Positions 18,200-26,183 of a stretch of DNA of 64,000 nt are shown here, piece by piece. A program made the position numbers and the translations under genes. The notes under the pieces are model-generated. The model was not told the DNA's origin, did no database searches, and saw only the letters and a list, made by a program, of their open reading frames with translations. This DNA comes from Candidatus Latescibacterota bacterium (GTDB lineage: Bacteria; Latescibacterota; UBA2968; UBA8231): the NCBI GenBank assembly GCA_022826515.1, contig JAJDUT010000010.1, forward strand, positions 28,295-92,294, written 5' to 3'. The first letter of the stretch is position 1, and every line of letters starts with the position of its first letter.

Positions 18200-18588
18200 G
18201 TCGATTCGCTTTCTTCTTTGCCAAACTGGTTCAGACGCTTCTGAAAGAGCTGCTGCATCTCCGCCGGACTCAGCCCCAGTTCGGTCGCCTGAACCAGAGC
18301 TTTGTCGAGCATTTGCCGCACGATCTCGAATTTTTCCTCCTGACTCATGCTCACCTCCTTTTCGGCCACATACGTGCCCATACCCCGCTTTTTGTAGATC
18401 ACCCCGTCGCGCTCCAATTCCAAATAGGCCCGCACCACGGTATTGGGATTGATCAAGTACTGGCCCGACAAGGCCCGCACCGAGGGCAATTCGTCGTGCG
18501 GCTTGAGCACTTTGGTGGCGATCTGGTACTTCACCTGCTCAATGATCTGCAGGTAGATGGGAACCCCACTGGACGGATCTATGCGCAA
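18196..18588 (-). CDS. GntR-family regulator, YtrA type
   Basis: 130 residues from a TTG start with AAGGAG 8 bases before it. Residues 1-75 form the GntR winged helix (PIYLQIIEQVKYQIA, then LPSVRALSGQYLINPNTVVRAYLELE, then KRGMGTYV). The short helical tail of about 50 residues defines the YtrA subfamily, which lacks the large ligand domain. Such regulators repress their own operon with an ABC transporter downstream and respond to cell-envelope stress in the known Gram-positive cases. The palindrome at 18691-18710 is the likely operator. A 17-codon ORF with a strong ribosome site precedes it. Confidence 0.9.
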   Translation of the reverse strand: MRIDPSSGVPIYLQIIEQVKYQIATKVLKPHDELPSVRALSGQYLINPNTVVRAYLELERDGVIYKKRGMGTYVAEKEVSMSQEEKFEIVRQMLDKALVQATELGLSPAEMQQLFQKRLNQFGKEESEST

Positions 18589-18600
18589 TGGCGACTCTCC

Positions 18601-18654
18601 TTAGCTGTCCTGCCCCTGCCTTGGGATAATTATGCGCCGACTGTCGAGTTTCAT
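18601..18654 (-). CDS. Putative 17-residue leader ORF before the GntR gene
   Basis: ATG at 18654 is preceded by GAGGAGGCACT, a strong Shine-Dalgarno at good spacing. It reads 17 codons (MKLDSRRIIIPRQGQDS) to TAA at 18601. The AAGGAG of the GntR gene begins at that stop, so translation of the leader would deliver ribosomes to the TTG start of the regulator. It could be a coupling or attenuation leader. No homologue is known to me. Confidence 0.35.
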   Translation of the reverse strand: MKLDSRRIIIPRQGQDS

Positions 18655-18690
18655 AGTGCCTCCTCGTCGAGATATTTCTTACAGTATCGG

Positions 18691-18710
18691 TGTATCGGTA
18701 TAACGATACA
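18691..18710. promoter_or_regulatory. Palindromic operator, likely GntR/YtrA site
   Basis: TGTATCG (18691-18697) and CGATACA (18704-18710) form exact inverted arms around GTATAA. An extra partial half-site, AGTATCGG, lies just before (18683-18690). The site is about 100 bases upstream of the GntR start and next to an A/T-rich stretch (18711-18727) suited to a promoter, though I cannot fix the -35 and -10 boxes. Autoregulation by the GntR protein is the simplest reading. Confidence 0.6.
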
Positions 18711-18763
18711 GTGATATAATAAAATACCCTGTATGCTCAGGCAAATATTTTTTTTCAGCAGGC

Positions 18764-18796
18764 AAAAAAATGGGCCAGCGTTTTAATGCTGACCCA
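18764..18796 (-). terminator. Rho-independent terminator of the TlpA-like gene
   Basis: On the minus strand a nine-base-pair stem (TGGGTCAGC and GCTGGCCCA, one G-T pair) with loop ATTAAAAC is followed by seven T residues. It lies 66 bases after the stop of the thioredoxin-repeat gene, and separates it from the GntR operon. Confidence 0.75.
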
Positions 18797-18861
18797 TTAA
18801 TTGCAAAAGATATGTGGTAGGAAGAATTTGCCGGAGCTTGCAGGGAGTCCTGATCAGCTTC

Positions 18862-20922
18862 TCACAAGCTCTTCTCGATCGTCGCCACAATCTCGTCTGT
18901 ATTGCGTAGTATCCTAAGACGCTCCACGATCAACCCTTGCGAGTCCACCAAATAATACGAAGGCAAGGAGTTCACTTGGTAGGACTTGGCCACATCCGCA
19001 CCCCAGCCGTCAGCGCGCACATGGACGCCTTCGATCTCGTGTTTATCAATCGCCTCTCGCCAAGCGGCTTCATCCGTGTCTAGCGACAGATTGAGGAAGA
19101 CCAAGGGTTGATCCGCCGCCTTTTTCTTGATTCTGTGGAGATCGGGCAAGTCGTTGATACACGGCGCGCACCAGCTCGCCCAGAAGTCAATCAAAACCAC
19201 CTGCCCCTTGAACTGGCTCAGCGATACAGGCTGACCGTCGAGATCGTAGAGGGTGAATTCGGGCGCGGGTTGCCCCGGTTGTAGCTTCAGGGCCTTATAT
19301 AGAGCCGCTTGGACGGCCTCGGTGTATTCCGGGTACGGGTTGATCTCTTGGAACTCTTCCCACATGCGCTGGGCCAACTCAAAGGCGTCGCTGCCGCGCT
19401 TGAAGCCGCGAATCACCTCTCCAGCCAAAAACCAGTAGAGCACTCGCCCCTCCAGTTTTTCTTTGGCCTGACCGTACCTTGCCGAAAAACTACTCCACTT
19501 CTTCAGAGTAACGGGCCCTGTAGTTGTAGTCATCGAATCAAGTTGGGCCTGCACCGCCCCCGACAGGCCAAGACTCGACAGATCGATTCTCTCAGACAAC
19601 TTGGGCCTCTGAGGATGTTCGTACATCGAATCGAGTTGGGCACGGGCCGGCTCTGACAGCCACGATAGATCGAGTTTCTCAGATAGCTTGGGCGGCTCTT
19701 TCTTCAGAGAATCCTGCCTTATTGAGAGCGGCAAGTAAAACGTCAACGCTCCATCCGTCGTATCCACGCTAGCCTCCTCTACATTATTTGAAGTGAAGAA
19801 GCCATAGGATTTGAACTTTTCATATAAGGCGTCGATTCGGGCTTGAGCCGTCTCCGAAAGACCAAACACCGACAGATCAAAACTCTGGGAGAGCTTGGGC
19901 AGTCTTTTCTTTTTGTACATTGAGTCGAGCCGGACCTGAGCAGCCGACAACAGACCAACCGCCGACAAGTCAACCATCTGCGACAGCTTGATCGGTCCCT
20001 CCTTTTCGAATAGGGCGTCAAGTTGGGCCACGGTTTCCTCCGACAACTCCAGCTTCGATAGATCGTACATCTCGGACAGATTGGGCCGCCTAAATGGATT
20101 GGACATCTTATTTAATTCCCCGCCATCTCTGGGCGGCCGGCCAATAGATCCACTTCTAAATAGTAAGGCTTGCTCTATCTGTTCCCGTCTCTCCCAGTCC
20201 AAGGTCCGCACCAGAAACGTGTGATAATCCATCGTGCCGATAGCCTTCTCATCGACTAGGGGAATTTCCTGCAGGAAGTCGTAGTAGTCTGGAGATAGGT
20301 CCCTGTTCTCGTGGTCGTTGGCAAAGCGGTACTCCGTCGGATAGGAAATCATGAGATTGGCCCACTCGTAATTGAAGTGTGCCACCGCATAGTCGACAAA
20401 CCCTGGCGACAGCGCGTATTCTTTACTCCTTTCAGCCAGGAACTCGAACTGGTCTCGACGTCGCTGATCTACTTGGCGCTTGAAATCCTCGGCCTCCAGC
20501 CCCTCGTAATCCAGACGGGGACGACCAAATTCGGCCATCCACTCGGCCACAAAGCGATTATTGTCGGCCCCTATACCGCTAAACGAGGCGGAATCGGAAA
20601 AGCCCTCCTCCACGACCACGTGCAGACTGTCGCCGGGTTCGACGAAGAACATCGACCGCACTTCATTGTAATAGGCCCTGACGAGGGTCCCTCGGACGAC
20701 AGGCAGTTCAAAGGAGAAGCGATTCAGACTGTCGAGAACGACGCGCTGCTCGGAGTCTTCCAGCGCCGACGGCGACTCGTAGCCAAACTTGATTTCCCGC
20801 GCAGTTGGGGACTGGATTTCACCGGTGATGATTGCAACCGACGGCTGGCTCTGCGCGCTGGCCAGACAAGCGCTCGACGCTATCAGTATGGCAATTCGGA
20901 GGCTACAATATGCGTTCGTCAT
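18862..20922 (-). CDS. TlpA-like thioredoxin-fold protein with five 31-residue repeats
   Basis: 686 residues from the ATG at 20922, which has GGAG upstream and opens with a signal peptide (AILIASSACLASAQS). Residues about 30-265 resemble the N-terminal domain found in Bacteroidetes-type TlpA/DUF4369 proteins. Residues 279-466 hold five copies of a motif with consensus PKLSExxDLSxLGLS followed by AQAQLDSMYE; a 40-residue insert lies between copies 3 and 4. Residues about 550-686 are a TlpA/AhpC-TSA thioredoxin domain with WASWCAPC (C585 and C588) and cis-proline loop NSLPSYY. It is presumably a periplasmic thiol-disulfide reductase. The repeats are unlike any domain I know. Confidence 0.8.
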   Translation of the reverse strand: MTNAYCSLRIAILIASSACLASAQSQPSVAIITGEIQSPTAREIKFGYESPSALEDSEQRVVLDSLNRFSFELPVVRGTLVRAYYNEVRSMFFVEPGDSLHVVVEEGFSDSASFSGIGADNNRFVAEWMAEFGRPRLDYEGLEAEDFKRQVDQRRRDQFEFLAERSKEYALSPGFVDYAVAHFNYEWANLMISYPTEYRFANDHENRDLSPDYYDFLQEIPLVDEKAIGTMDYHTFLVRTLDWERREQIEQALLFRSGSIGRPPRDGGELNKMSNPFRRPNLSEMYDLSKLELSEETVAQLDALFEKEGPIKLSQMVDLSAVGLLSAAQVRLDSMYKKKRLPKLSQSFDLSVFGLSETAQARIDALYEKFKSYGFFTSNNVEEASVDTTDGALTFYLPLSIRQDSLKKEPPKLSEKLDLSWLSEPARAQLDSMYEHPQRPKLSERIDLSSLGLSGAVQAQLDSMTTTTGPVTLKKWSSFSARYGQAKEKLEGRVLYWFLAGEVIRGFKRGSDAFELAQRMWEEFQEINPYPEYTEAVQAALYKALKLQPGQPAPEFTLYDLDGQPVSLSQFKGQVVLIDFWASWCAPCINDLPDLHRIKKKAADQPLVFLNLSLDTDEAAWREAIDKHEIEGVHVRADGWGADVAKSYQVNSLPSYYLVDSQGLIVERLRILRNTDEIVATIEKSL

Positions 20923-21089
20923 GGGTCTCCATTTAGTTAGGGCCTGCTCAAGGGACGCTTGGGCCACAATCCGGCTAATCCCAATAAAGATCAACAGCGC
21001 CAATCCAATAAACACCGCCACCACCTATAATTGCACTCCCATCAGCCACAGCCACCATCGTCCCCACGCCAGCCAGCAATGGTTCCTCG
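20923..21089 (-). pseudogene. Possible decayed membrane-protein fragment
   Basis: Between the dioxygenase stop and the TlpA-like ATG the minus strand encodes, in a single frame, WGRWWLWLMGVQL, then a TAG, then a hydrophobic helix (VVAVFIGLALLIFIGISRIV) and a basic end (ALTKWRP). It looks like the last two membrane segments of a transporter or permease, broken by one stop. No start or complete domain is present, and it runs in frame into the TlpA-like gene. Chance hydrophobicity cannot be excluded. Confidence 0.3.
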
Positions 21090-21890
21090 CTAGCCATACG
21101 CGCCGTGATCGAGATAGCCGAGCAGCCGTTTCAACCGGGGATTCGCATTTTCATACACGTGCGGCGGCATTTGGTAGTTCATAAACGGGTAGTACTTGTG
21201 CCCGACGATCCGGCGCGCATACGTCACCTGAGTGATGTAGCGCGTGCGGTCGCTGCGGTTCGGCCCCCCGCGATGCCACGCCTGGTTGTTGAACATGACG
21301 ACGCTCCCCGCCGGGGCGCTGTTGTGGACGATCTTCTCTTCCCACTCGGAGCCCTCGATTTCGACCGGCGGTTTGCCGAGCAGGTGCGTTTTCGGAATCA
21401 CTTCCGTCCCGCCGTGCGCCGGCGTATCCACATCGGTCAGATAGTAGTTGGCCGTGAAGAACAGCACCGGAAGGTGAACGTTAGACGGCGGCTTGCCGTC
21501 TGTGACGACGTAGTGCGGAGCATCGTCCTGATGCCACGTCGAGAGGCCGCCGCCCGGCAGCGTCTGAAACGAGTTGTTGTGAATCACGTGGCAATTCGGC
21601 GCCACCAACGCCTCCGCGAAGCTCACAATCGGCTCGAGATCGAACAGGCGCAGGTTGGCTTCGCTCGTCTCGAATAGCCGATGCGCGAGCTTCGCGTACT
21701 CGCTGTAGTTGTTCAGTCCATTCGGATTGTCCGCCAGCGCCCGGTCCAAATCGGCTCGCAATTGCGCACACCAGTCCGGCGGCAGGACGTTTTTAACGAG
21801 CAGATACCCATCGCGATGAAATCTCTCGACCCACTGGGCGATTTGTTCGGCGGATTGTTGGACCCCGGCGAGGGGCTGTTTTTTTCGCAT
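21090..21890 (-). CDS. Phytanoyl-CoA dioxygenase (PhyH) family oxygenase
   Basis: 266 residues from the ATG at 21890; the frame extends to 21977 but that part would run into the divergent promoter region. The iron-binding facial triad is visible: H120-Q-D122 in STWHQDDAPH, and the distal H206 in QAWHRGG, with R217 (DRTRYITQ) for 2-oxoglutarate. The double-stranded beta-helix core (residues about 95-225) is complete. These Fe(II)/2-oxoglutarate enzymes hydroxylate lipids or small molecules. The substrate is unknown. Multiple copies of this family are typical of Latescibacterota and Poribacteria genomes. Confidence 0.9.
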   Translation of the reverse strand: MRKKQPLAGVQQSAEQIAQWVERFHRDGYLLVKNVLPPDWCAQLRADLDRALADNPNGLNNYSEYAKLAHRLFETSEANLRLFDLEPIVSFAEALVAPNCHVIHNNSFQTLPGGGLSTWHQDDAPHYVVTDGKPPSNVHLPVLFFTANYYLTDVDTPAHGGTEVIPKTHLLGKPPVEIEGSEWEEKIVHNSAPAGSVVMFNNQAWHRGGPNRSDRTRYITQVTYARRIVGHKYYPFMNYQMPPHVYENANPRLKRLLGYLDHGAYG

Positions 21891-22039
21891 GATTGCTCTA
21901 TCCTCTTGATGGAATCGTCCTCGGTGAGCAATCAAACGCAACCCGACTGCCGACACAAGACTCGCTGTCTGGCACATTGACGTAGCATGGGTTCCGTGTT
22001 ACAGTGCTATCACTAATTACTGAACAAGAGGAGTCGATC

Positions 22040-22354
22040 ATGGTGCGTATTCCAACAGATCGCGTTCCGACTCATCCGGGTGAGATGCTACTGGAGGAGT
22101 TTCTAAATCCCTTAGGTTTGACGCAGCGCGAATTGGCTGCCGCCATTCATGTTCCTTATCAGCGGGTCAACGAATTGGTGAATAGGCGACGTGGCATTAC
22201 GCCGAGCACAGCCCTACGCCTAGCAAAATATTTCGACATGTCGCCCGCGTTCTGGCTGAATCTCCAACTGCGCTGGGATCTGTATCACGCCACCCGATCT
22301 GAAGCTCGGGAACTAGAGGCGATTGAGCCACGTGCCGTAGGGGTAGTCACTTAA
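22040..22354 (+). CDS. HigA-family antitoxin/HTH regulator (orphan)
   Basis: 104 residues from the ATG at 22040, preceded by AAGAGGAG; the in-frame ATG at 22004 lacks a ribosome site. The sequence THPGEMLLEEFLNPLGLTQ followed by RELAAAIHVPYQRVNELVN and ITPSTALRLAKYFDMSPAFW is the classic HigA/VapI XRE helix-turn-helix. In HigBA modules the HigB toxin gene lies just upstream, but here the upstream gene is divergent and only about 150 bases separate the coding regions. No HigB-like frame is present. It may therefore be an orphan antitoxin serving as a regulator. It ends 15 bases before the UxuA-like gene and may be co-transcribed with it. Confidence 0.9.
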   Translation: MVRIPTDRVPTHPGEMLLEEFLNPLGLTQRELAAAIHVPYQRVNELVNRRRGITPSTALRLAKYFDMSPAFWLNLQLRWDLYHATRSEARELEAIEPRAVGVVT

Positions 22355-22369
22355 CCCAAAGGAGACGCC

Positions 22370-23317
22370 ATGTATATCCAAGACCAACTCCCCCACGACC
22401 ACATTACCGACGACAACTTGAGCTACTACAAAGCCATTGGCGTCGATTACCTGACCGTCAACTCCCTCCCCCTCGACCTGCACACCTACCCCGAGATGGT
22501 CAAGTATCTACGAGAAGTCCGCGCCCGCGCCGAGAAAAACGGCCTCCGCCTGTACAACGCCGCCTTAACCGGCCCGGACGAAATCACTCTCGCGCAACAA
22601 GATCGCGACGCCAAAATCGAGGAGTGGTGCAACTGGATCCGGGCTATGGGCACCGTCGAGGTCCCGACCCTCGGCTACAATTTCAAACCCGTGGGCAACT
22701 TCCGCACCCCCTCGGACACCGGCCGCGGCGGTTCCCACTACAGCACCTTTGTCTATTCAGAATACGAAGAAGAGAACCACGACTATCCAGCAAAGCACAT
22801 CGACGAGGACGGGATGTGGGCCAATATCGCCTATTTCCACCAGCGCATCGTCCCAGTCGCCGAAGAGGCCGGCGTTACCTTGGCCCTGCACCCGGACGAT
22901 CCCCCGCTACCCGAGCCGATGGGCGGCGCCGCGCGGATCGTCTCCACCCTAGACCAATACGAGCGCATCTTCGCCCTCAACCCCAGCCCCCAAAACGCCA
23001 TGCTGTTTTGCCAAGGCTGCGTCACCGAAATGGGCATTGACGTGTACGAGGCCATCCGCCGCATGGGCCGCCAAGGCAAAATCGCCTACGTCCACTTCCG
23101 CAACGTGCGCGGGACGCCCAAGGATTTCAGGGAGGTTTTCGTCGACGAGGGCGACGTTGACATGTTCCGGGCGATGCAGATTTACAAGGAGGTGGGCTTT
23201 AACGGGCCGTTTATGATGGATCACACCCCATCCATCCCCGACGACGCAGGCGGACGCCAGGGCCACGCCTTCGCCACCGGCTTCATCCGCGCCATGATCC
23301 AAGCCGTCTATCGCTAA
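22370..23317 (+). CDS. Mannonate dehydratase (UxuA)-like TIM-barrel enzyme
   Basis: 315 residues with AAGGAG before the ATG. The motifs that define UxuA-type dehydratases are present in order: LALHPDDPPLPEPMGG, the metal-site cysteine segment LFCQGCVTEMG, VHFRNVRG, EVFVDEGDVDM and a final MMDHTPSIPDD. Mannonate dehydratase converts D-mannonate to 2-keto-3-deoxygluconate in glucuronate catabolism with Mn2+. The protein is shorter than the usual 350-394 residues because the N-terminal barrel region is compact, so a related sugar-acid substrate is possible. The next gene, a glycosidase-like TIM barrel, starts 18 bases downstream. Confidence 0.8.
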   Translation: MYIQDQLPHDHITDDNLSYYKAIGVDYLTVNSLPLDLHTYPEMVKYLREVRARAEKNGLRLYNAALTGPDEITLAQQDRDAKIEEWCNWIRAMGTVEVPTLGYNFKPVGNFRTPSDTGRGGSHYSTFVYSEYEEENHDYPAKHIDEDGMWANIAYFHQRIVPVAEEAGVTLALHPDDPPLPEPMGGAARIVSTLDQYERIFALNPSPQNAMLFCQGCVTEMGIDVYEAIRRMGRQGKIAYVHFRNVRGTPKDFREVFVDEGDVDMFRAMQIYKEVGFNGPFMMDHTPSIPDDAGGRQGHAFATGFIRAMIQAVYR

Positions 23318-23335
23318 TCACCAACCGAGGAGAAC

Positions 23336-24496
23336 ATGACAACACCGACTCAAACTCAGATCACTACTCATGGCGAACATTGGCTAATCAACGGCCAAAC
23401 CACGTATTACGGGCGACAATATCGCGGCTGGGAAGTTGAGGGTTTGTTGATGAACAGCCGCATGACAAATGCGGTATTCGACGACGAAAATCCCGTAACG
23501 CGGCCACTTTGGGCGTATCCAGGCACGGACCAATGGGACGCCGACCGCAACACGGATGAGTTTATCGCGCAGCTACCAACCTATCGGGCACACGGGTTAT
23601 TAGCGGTGACGGTCAATCTGCAGGGCGGGAGCCCTACGGGATACTACCGCGAGGCGGGATTCCGAGAAATTATGGCGGCGCGAGGCATGGATGCCAGTGA
23701 CGACGTGATGTGGGCTGGCTTGCCAAGTCCGGCTTCACAACCTTGGCACAACTCGGCTTTTGCGCCCGATGGTTCGCTGAAATCTGCATATATGGAACGG
23801 ACCGCACGCATTGCCGCGGCCTGCGACGAACTGGGGATGGTGGTGATCCTCGGGTATTTCTACTTCGGGCAGGACGAGCGTTTGACGGACGAGGCCGCGG
23901 TGTGTCGCGCGGTGGATGAGGCGACGCAGTGGGTTTTGCAATCGGGGTACGGCAATGTGCTGATCGAGATCAACAACGAGACGGATGTCCCGCGTTACGA
24001 GCACGAAATACTACAACCGCATCGCGTGGCTGAACTCATCGAACGGGCACAATCCCACAAATTGGCCGGTCGGCGGTTGTTGGTGGGCACTTCGTATGGC
24101 GGTGGTAGAGTGCCGGACGACGATGTGGTGGCAGCGTCGGACTACATCATGCTGCACGGCAACGGCGTTACCCAACCGGCGCGCATCGCTGAGATGGTCA
24201 AGCAAACCCGCGCCTTGCCCAGTTACACGGCAAAACCGATTCTCTTCACCGAGGACGATCACTTCGCATTCGACGAGCCAGACAACAACTTCCTGTCTGC
24301 GCTGTCGGCCTATGCGTCGTGGGGTTACTTCGATCCCGGGGACGCGGCTGGCGGTTCGTCAACCTTCGGCGATTACCGCGATGGCTATCAGAACATCCCG
24401 GTCAACTGGGGCATCAACACGGATCGCAAGCGCAGTTACTTCGAGCTCTTGGCGCAAGTCACTGGGGCGAATGAGCCGAGTATTCTCCCACGTTAA
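23336..24496 (+). CDS. Glycoside hydrolase-like TIM-barrel protein (GH5-type)
   Basis: 386 residues preceded by GAGGAG. The N-terminus HWLINGQTTYYGRQYRGWEVEG is the usual opening of a glycosidase barrel. LIEINNETDV (E about residue 214) fits the strand-4 acid/base and ILFTEDDH (E about residue 306) the strand-7 nucleophile of clan GH-A enzymes. No signal peptide is seen, so the substrate is probably an imported oligosaccharide or glycoside. The gene follows the UxuA-like gene closely and the pair plausibly handles a uronic-acid-containing glycan. The exact GH family is uncertain. Confidence 0.65.
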   Translation: MTTPTQTQITTHGEHWLINGQTTYYGRQYRGWEVEGLLMNSRMTNAVFDDENPVTRPLWAYPGTDQWDADRNTDEFIAQLPTYRAHGLLAVTVNLQGGSPTGYYREAGFREIMAARGMDASDDVMWAGLPSPASQPWHNSAFAPDGSLKSAYMERTARIAAACDELGMVVILGYFYFGQDERLTDEAAVCRAVDEATQWVLQSGYGNVLIEINNETDVPRYEHEILQPHRVAELIERAQSHKLAGRRLLVGTSYGGGRVPDDDVVAASDYIMLHGNGVTQPARIAEMVKQTRALPSYTAKPILFTEDDHFAFDEPDNNFLSALSAYASWGYFDPGDAAGGSSTFGDYRDGYQNIPVNWGINTDRKRSYFELLAQVTGANEPSILPR

Positions 24497-24524
24497 ATAG
24501 CTCGTCTCCGCACTGTGATCCAAG

Positions 24525-24561
24525 CCGTAAATCGCCGCCGCGATGTTTACGGAGCCGTTTT
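24525..24561 (+). terminator. Candidate terminator after the glycosidase-like gene
   Basis: CCGTAAATCGC and GCGATGTTTACGG pair with a two-base bulge around a short loop (24525-24552), followed by TTTT at 24558-24561. It lies 28 bases after the plus-strand stop and overlaps the 3' end of the convergent HEPN-like gene. Confidence 0.4.
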
Positions 24562-24963
24562 CTCCCCGGCACCGTTGGGATCGCTACCAGCGGTCTCGTC
24601 CAGCAGAGTCATCATCCGTGAGACGAAGCGATGCACTATCGGGCGTTCCTGTTCGACCTCATATTCTTCCATATCATTGTGAAAGAAGTTCTTGTGGAAG
24701 TCTTCGGCCGCCAAGAATCCAGCGAGAATAAGCGGGTCATTATACTCCTGTTCCAGTCGGAAAACGGCGTTTTTCATGGCGCGGTGGCTGCGGTATTGCC
24801 AATCCCGCTGTTGGGCAATGGCGGTTACGATATGCGTGGCAGCACCATAGAGCTTCTCCGAAGCCTGCAAACGCTCACCAGCGGCAAATTCCCGATCAGA
24901 GGCATCCAGAAATTCCAAGGCAGTCTGAGTGTGCTCTTGGCTAGTCATTTCTCTGGCATTCAT
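24547..24963 (-). CDS. HEPN/PaREP1-like small helical protein
   Basis: 138 residues, entirely helical in character. FLDASDREFAAGERLQASEK, followed by KLYGAATHIVTAIAQQRDW, matches the helical pattern of PaREP1/HEPN-like proteins, where a first helix pair recruits the second. Later FFHNDMEEYEVEQERPIVHR carries the conserved histidine and acidic residues of that group. No nucleotidyltransferase partner is adjacent. The function is unknown; HEPN proteins are often RNases or antitoxin-like scaffolds, but the Rx4-6H catalytic motif is not obvious here. It is transcribed convergently with the glycosidase-like gene. Confidence 0.55.
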   Translation of the reverse strand: MNAREMTSQEHTQTALEFLDASDREFAAGERLQASEKLYGAATHIVTAIAQQRDWQYRSHRAMKNAVFRLEQEYNDPLILAGFLAAEDFHKNFFHNDMEEYEVEQERPIVHRFVSRMMTLLDETAGSDPNGAGEKTAP

Positions 24964-24996
24964 AATTTTTAAGTATAGACGGCGTGTGCAGGCACG

Positions 24997-26172
24997 TCAA
25001 TTTCGGCCCGCAGCCGCCCGGATCGCTTCGCCCATCTTCCGCACCTTGACCTTGGTGTTGTTCGGGTGCATGGGCACTAGCACGGCTCGCGCCAAAACGT
25101 CGAGCGAGTCTTGGCACGTATTTAGCTTGTATTTGACCCGCGCCTTGCGGTTGGCCGGTAGCTTAAAGGGGTTGAGCGCCGGATGATGCGCACCTTGGTA
25201 GCGCAAAATAGGCTCCCAGCGCGTATAGACGTGGCGGCCGGTATCCATGGGCAAGAAGGAGCTCACGTCTTTTGCCGCCAATCGGTTGCAGAAGGAGCGC
25301 GCCTCGTCTTCGGTGGCAAACAAAAATCCTAGGTGCGTGCCGCACTCGTAGTCCAAGCTGTTGTTCTTTATCGACTCCAACCCCGCCTCCAGCCCGACCT
25401 GTAGCAACTCCTGCTTGTGGGCACGCATGGTCTTGAGCATCCCCCGGATCCGCCGCAATTGCACGTTGAGTATGGCCCCCTCGACTTCTGAGGCCCGGAA
25501 GTTGGGGCCGGCAAATTGCAGCTCTTCGCGCTCTTCGTCGGGATTCCAGTAAAAGGAGCAGCAATCGACCGCCACCGAGCCGCGCTGATGCACGGCCTCG
25601 GCATTGGTTACAAACGCCCCGCCCTCGCCGCAGGTCATATTCTTGAAGAAGTTGAAACTAAACGCGCCGGCGTGGCCCCAACTGCCTAGCATCCGGCCCT
25701 CATACCCGCCGCCCACCGCCTGACAGGCGTCTTCGAGAACGAGCAGGCCGCGTTTGCGAGCGATCTTGGTAATGCGCTTCATATCGCAGGGCAAGCCGAC
25801 CATGTGGACCGGAATAATCGCCCTAGTGTGCTTGGTAATTCGCCGCTTTAAATCCTTGGGGCACAGCGTCAAGGAGTCATCAACATCGGCGATTACCGGA
25901 ATGGCTCCGGCTCCCAGCACCGCCAAGGCAGTCGCCATGTAGGTATAAGCAGGCACAATCACCTGATCCCCCGGCCCCACGCCCAATCCCACCAGCGCCG
26001 CGTACAACGCCGAGGTTCCCGAGCGCGTCATCCGACAGTGCTCCACGCCCACGTAGCGCGCCCAATTTCGCTCAAAGCGGTCGCACTCCCCACCCGATCC
26101 ATAGCGGAAGATCGCGCCGCTGTCGAATAACTGCTGTAGTTGCTTGATTTCTGCTTGGCCAATGCGATACAT
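24997..26172 (-). CDS. DegT/DnrJ/EryC1 family PLP aminotransferase
   Basis: 391 residues of standard length. The PLP-binding lysine is K177 in FSFNFFKNMTCGEGG, with the aspartate D148 in VLEDACQAVGG and the SGTSALYAAL phosphate-binding start near residue 51. These enzymes aminate keto-sugars (UDP- or dTDP-linked) for surface polysaccharides or antibiotics. It starts 11 bases after the PabB-PabC fusion, on the same strand, so the two are probably one operon. This is an unusual pairing that may point to an aminated secondary product rather than folate only. Confidence 0.9.
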   Translation of the reverse strand: MYRIGQAEIKQLQQLFDSGAIFRYGSGGECDRFERNWARYVGVEHCRMTRSGTSALYAALVGLGVGPGDQVIVPAYTYMATALAVLGAGAIPVIADVDDSLTLCPKDLKRRITKHTRAIIPVHMVGLPCDMKRITKIARKRGLLVLEDACQAVGGGYEGRMLGSWGHAGAFSFNFFKNMTCGEGGAFVTNAEAVHQRGSVAVDCCSFYWNPDEEREELQFAGPNFRASEVEGAILNVQLRRIRGMLKTMRAHKQELLQVGLEAGLESIKNNSLDYECGTHLGFLFATEDEARSFCNRLAAKDVSSFLPMDTGRHVYTRWEPILRYQGAHHPALNPFKLPANRKARVKYKLNTCQDSLDVLARAVLVPMHPNNTKVKVRKMGEAIRAAAGRN

Positions 26173-26183
26173 GATGCGCTCCC

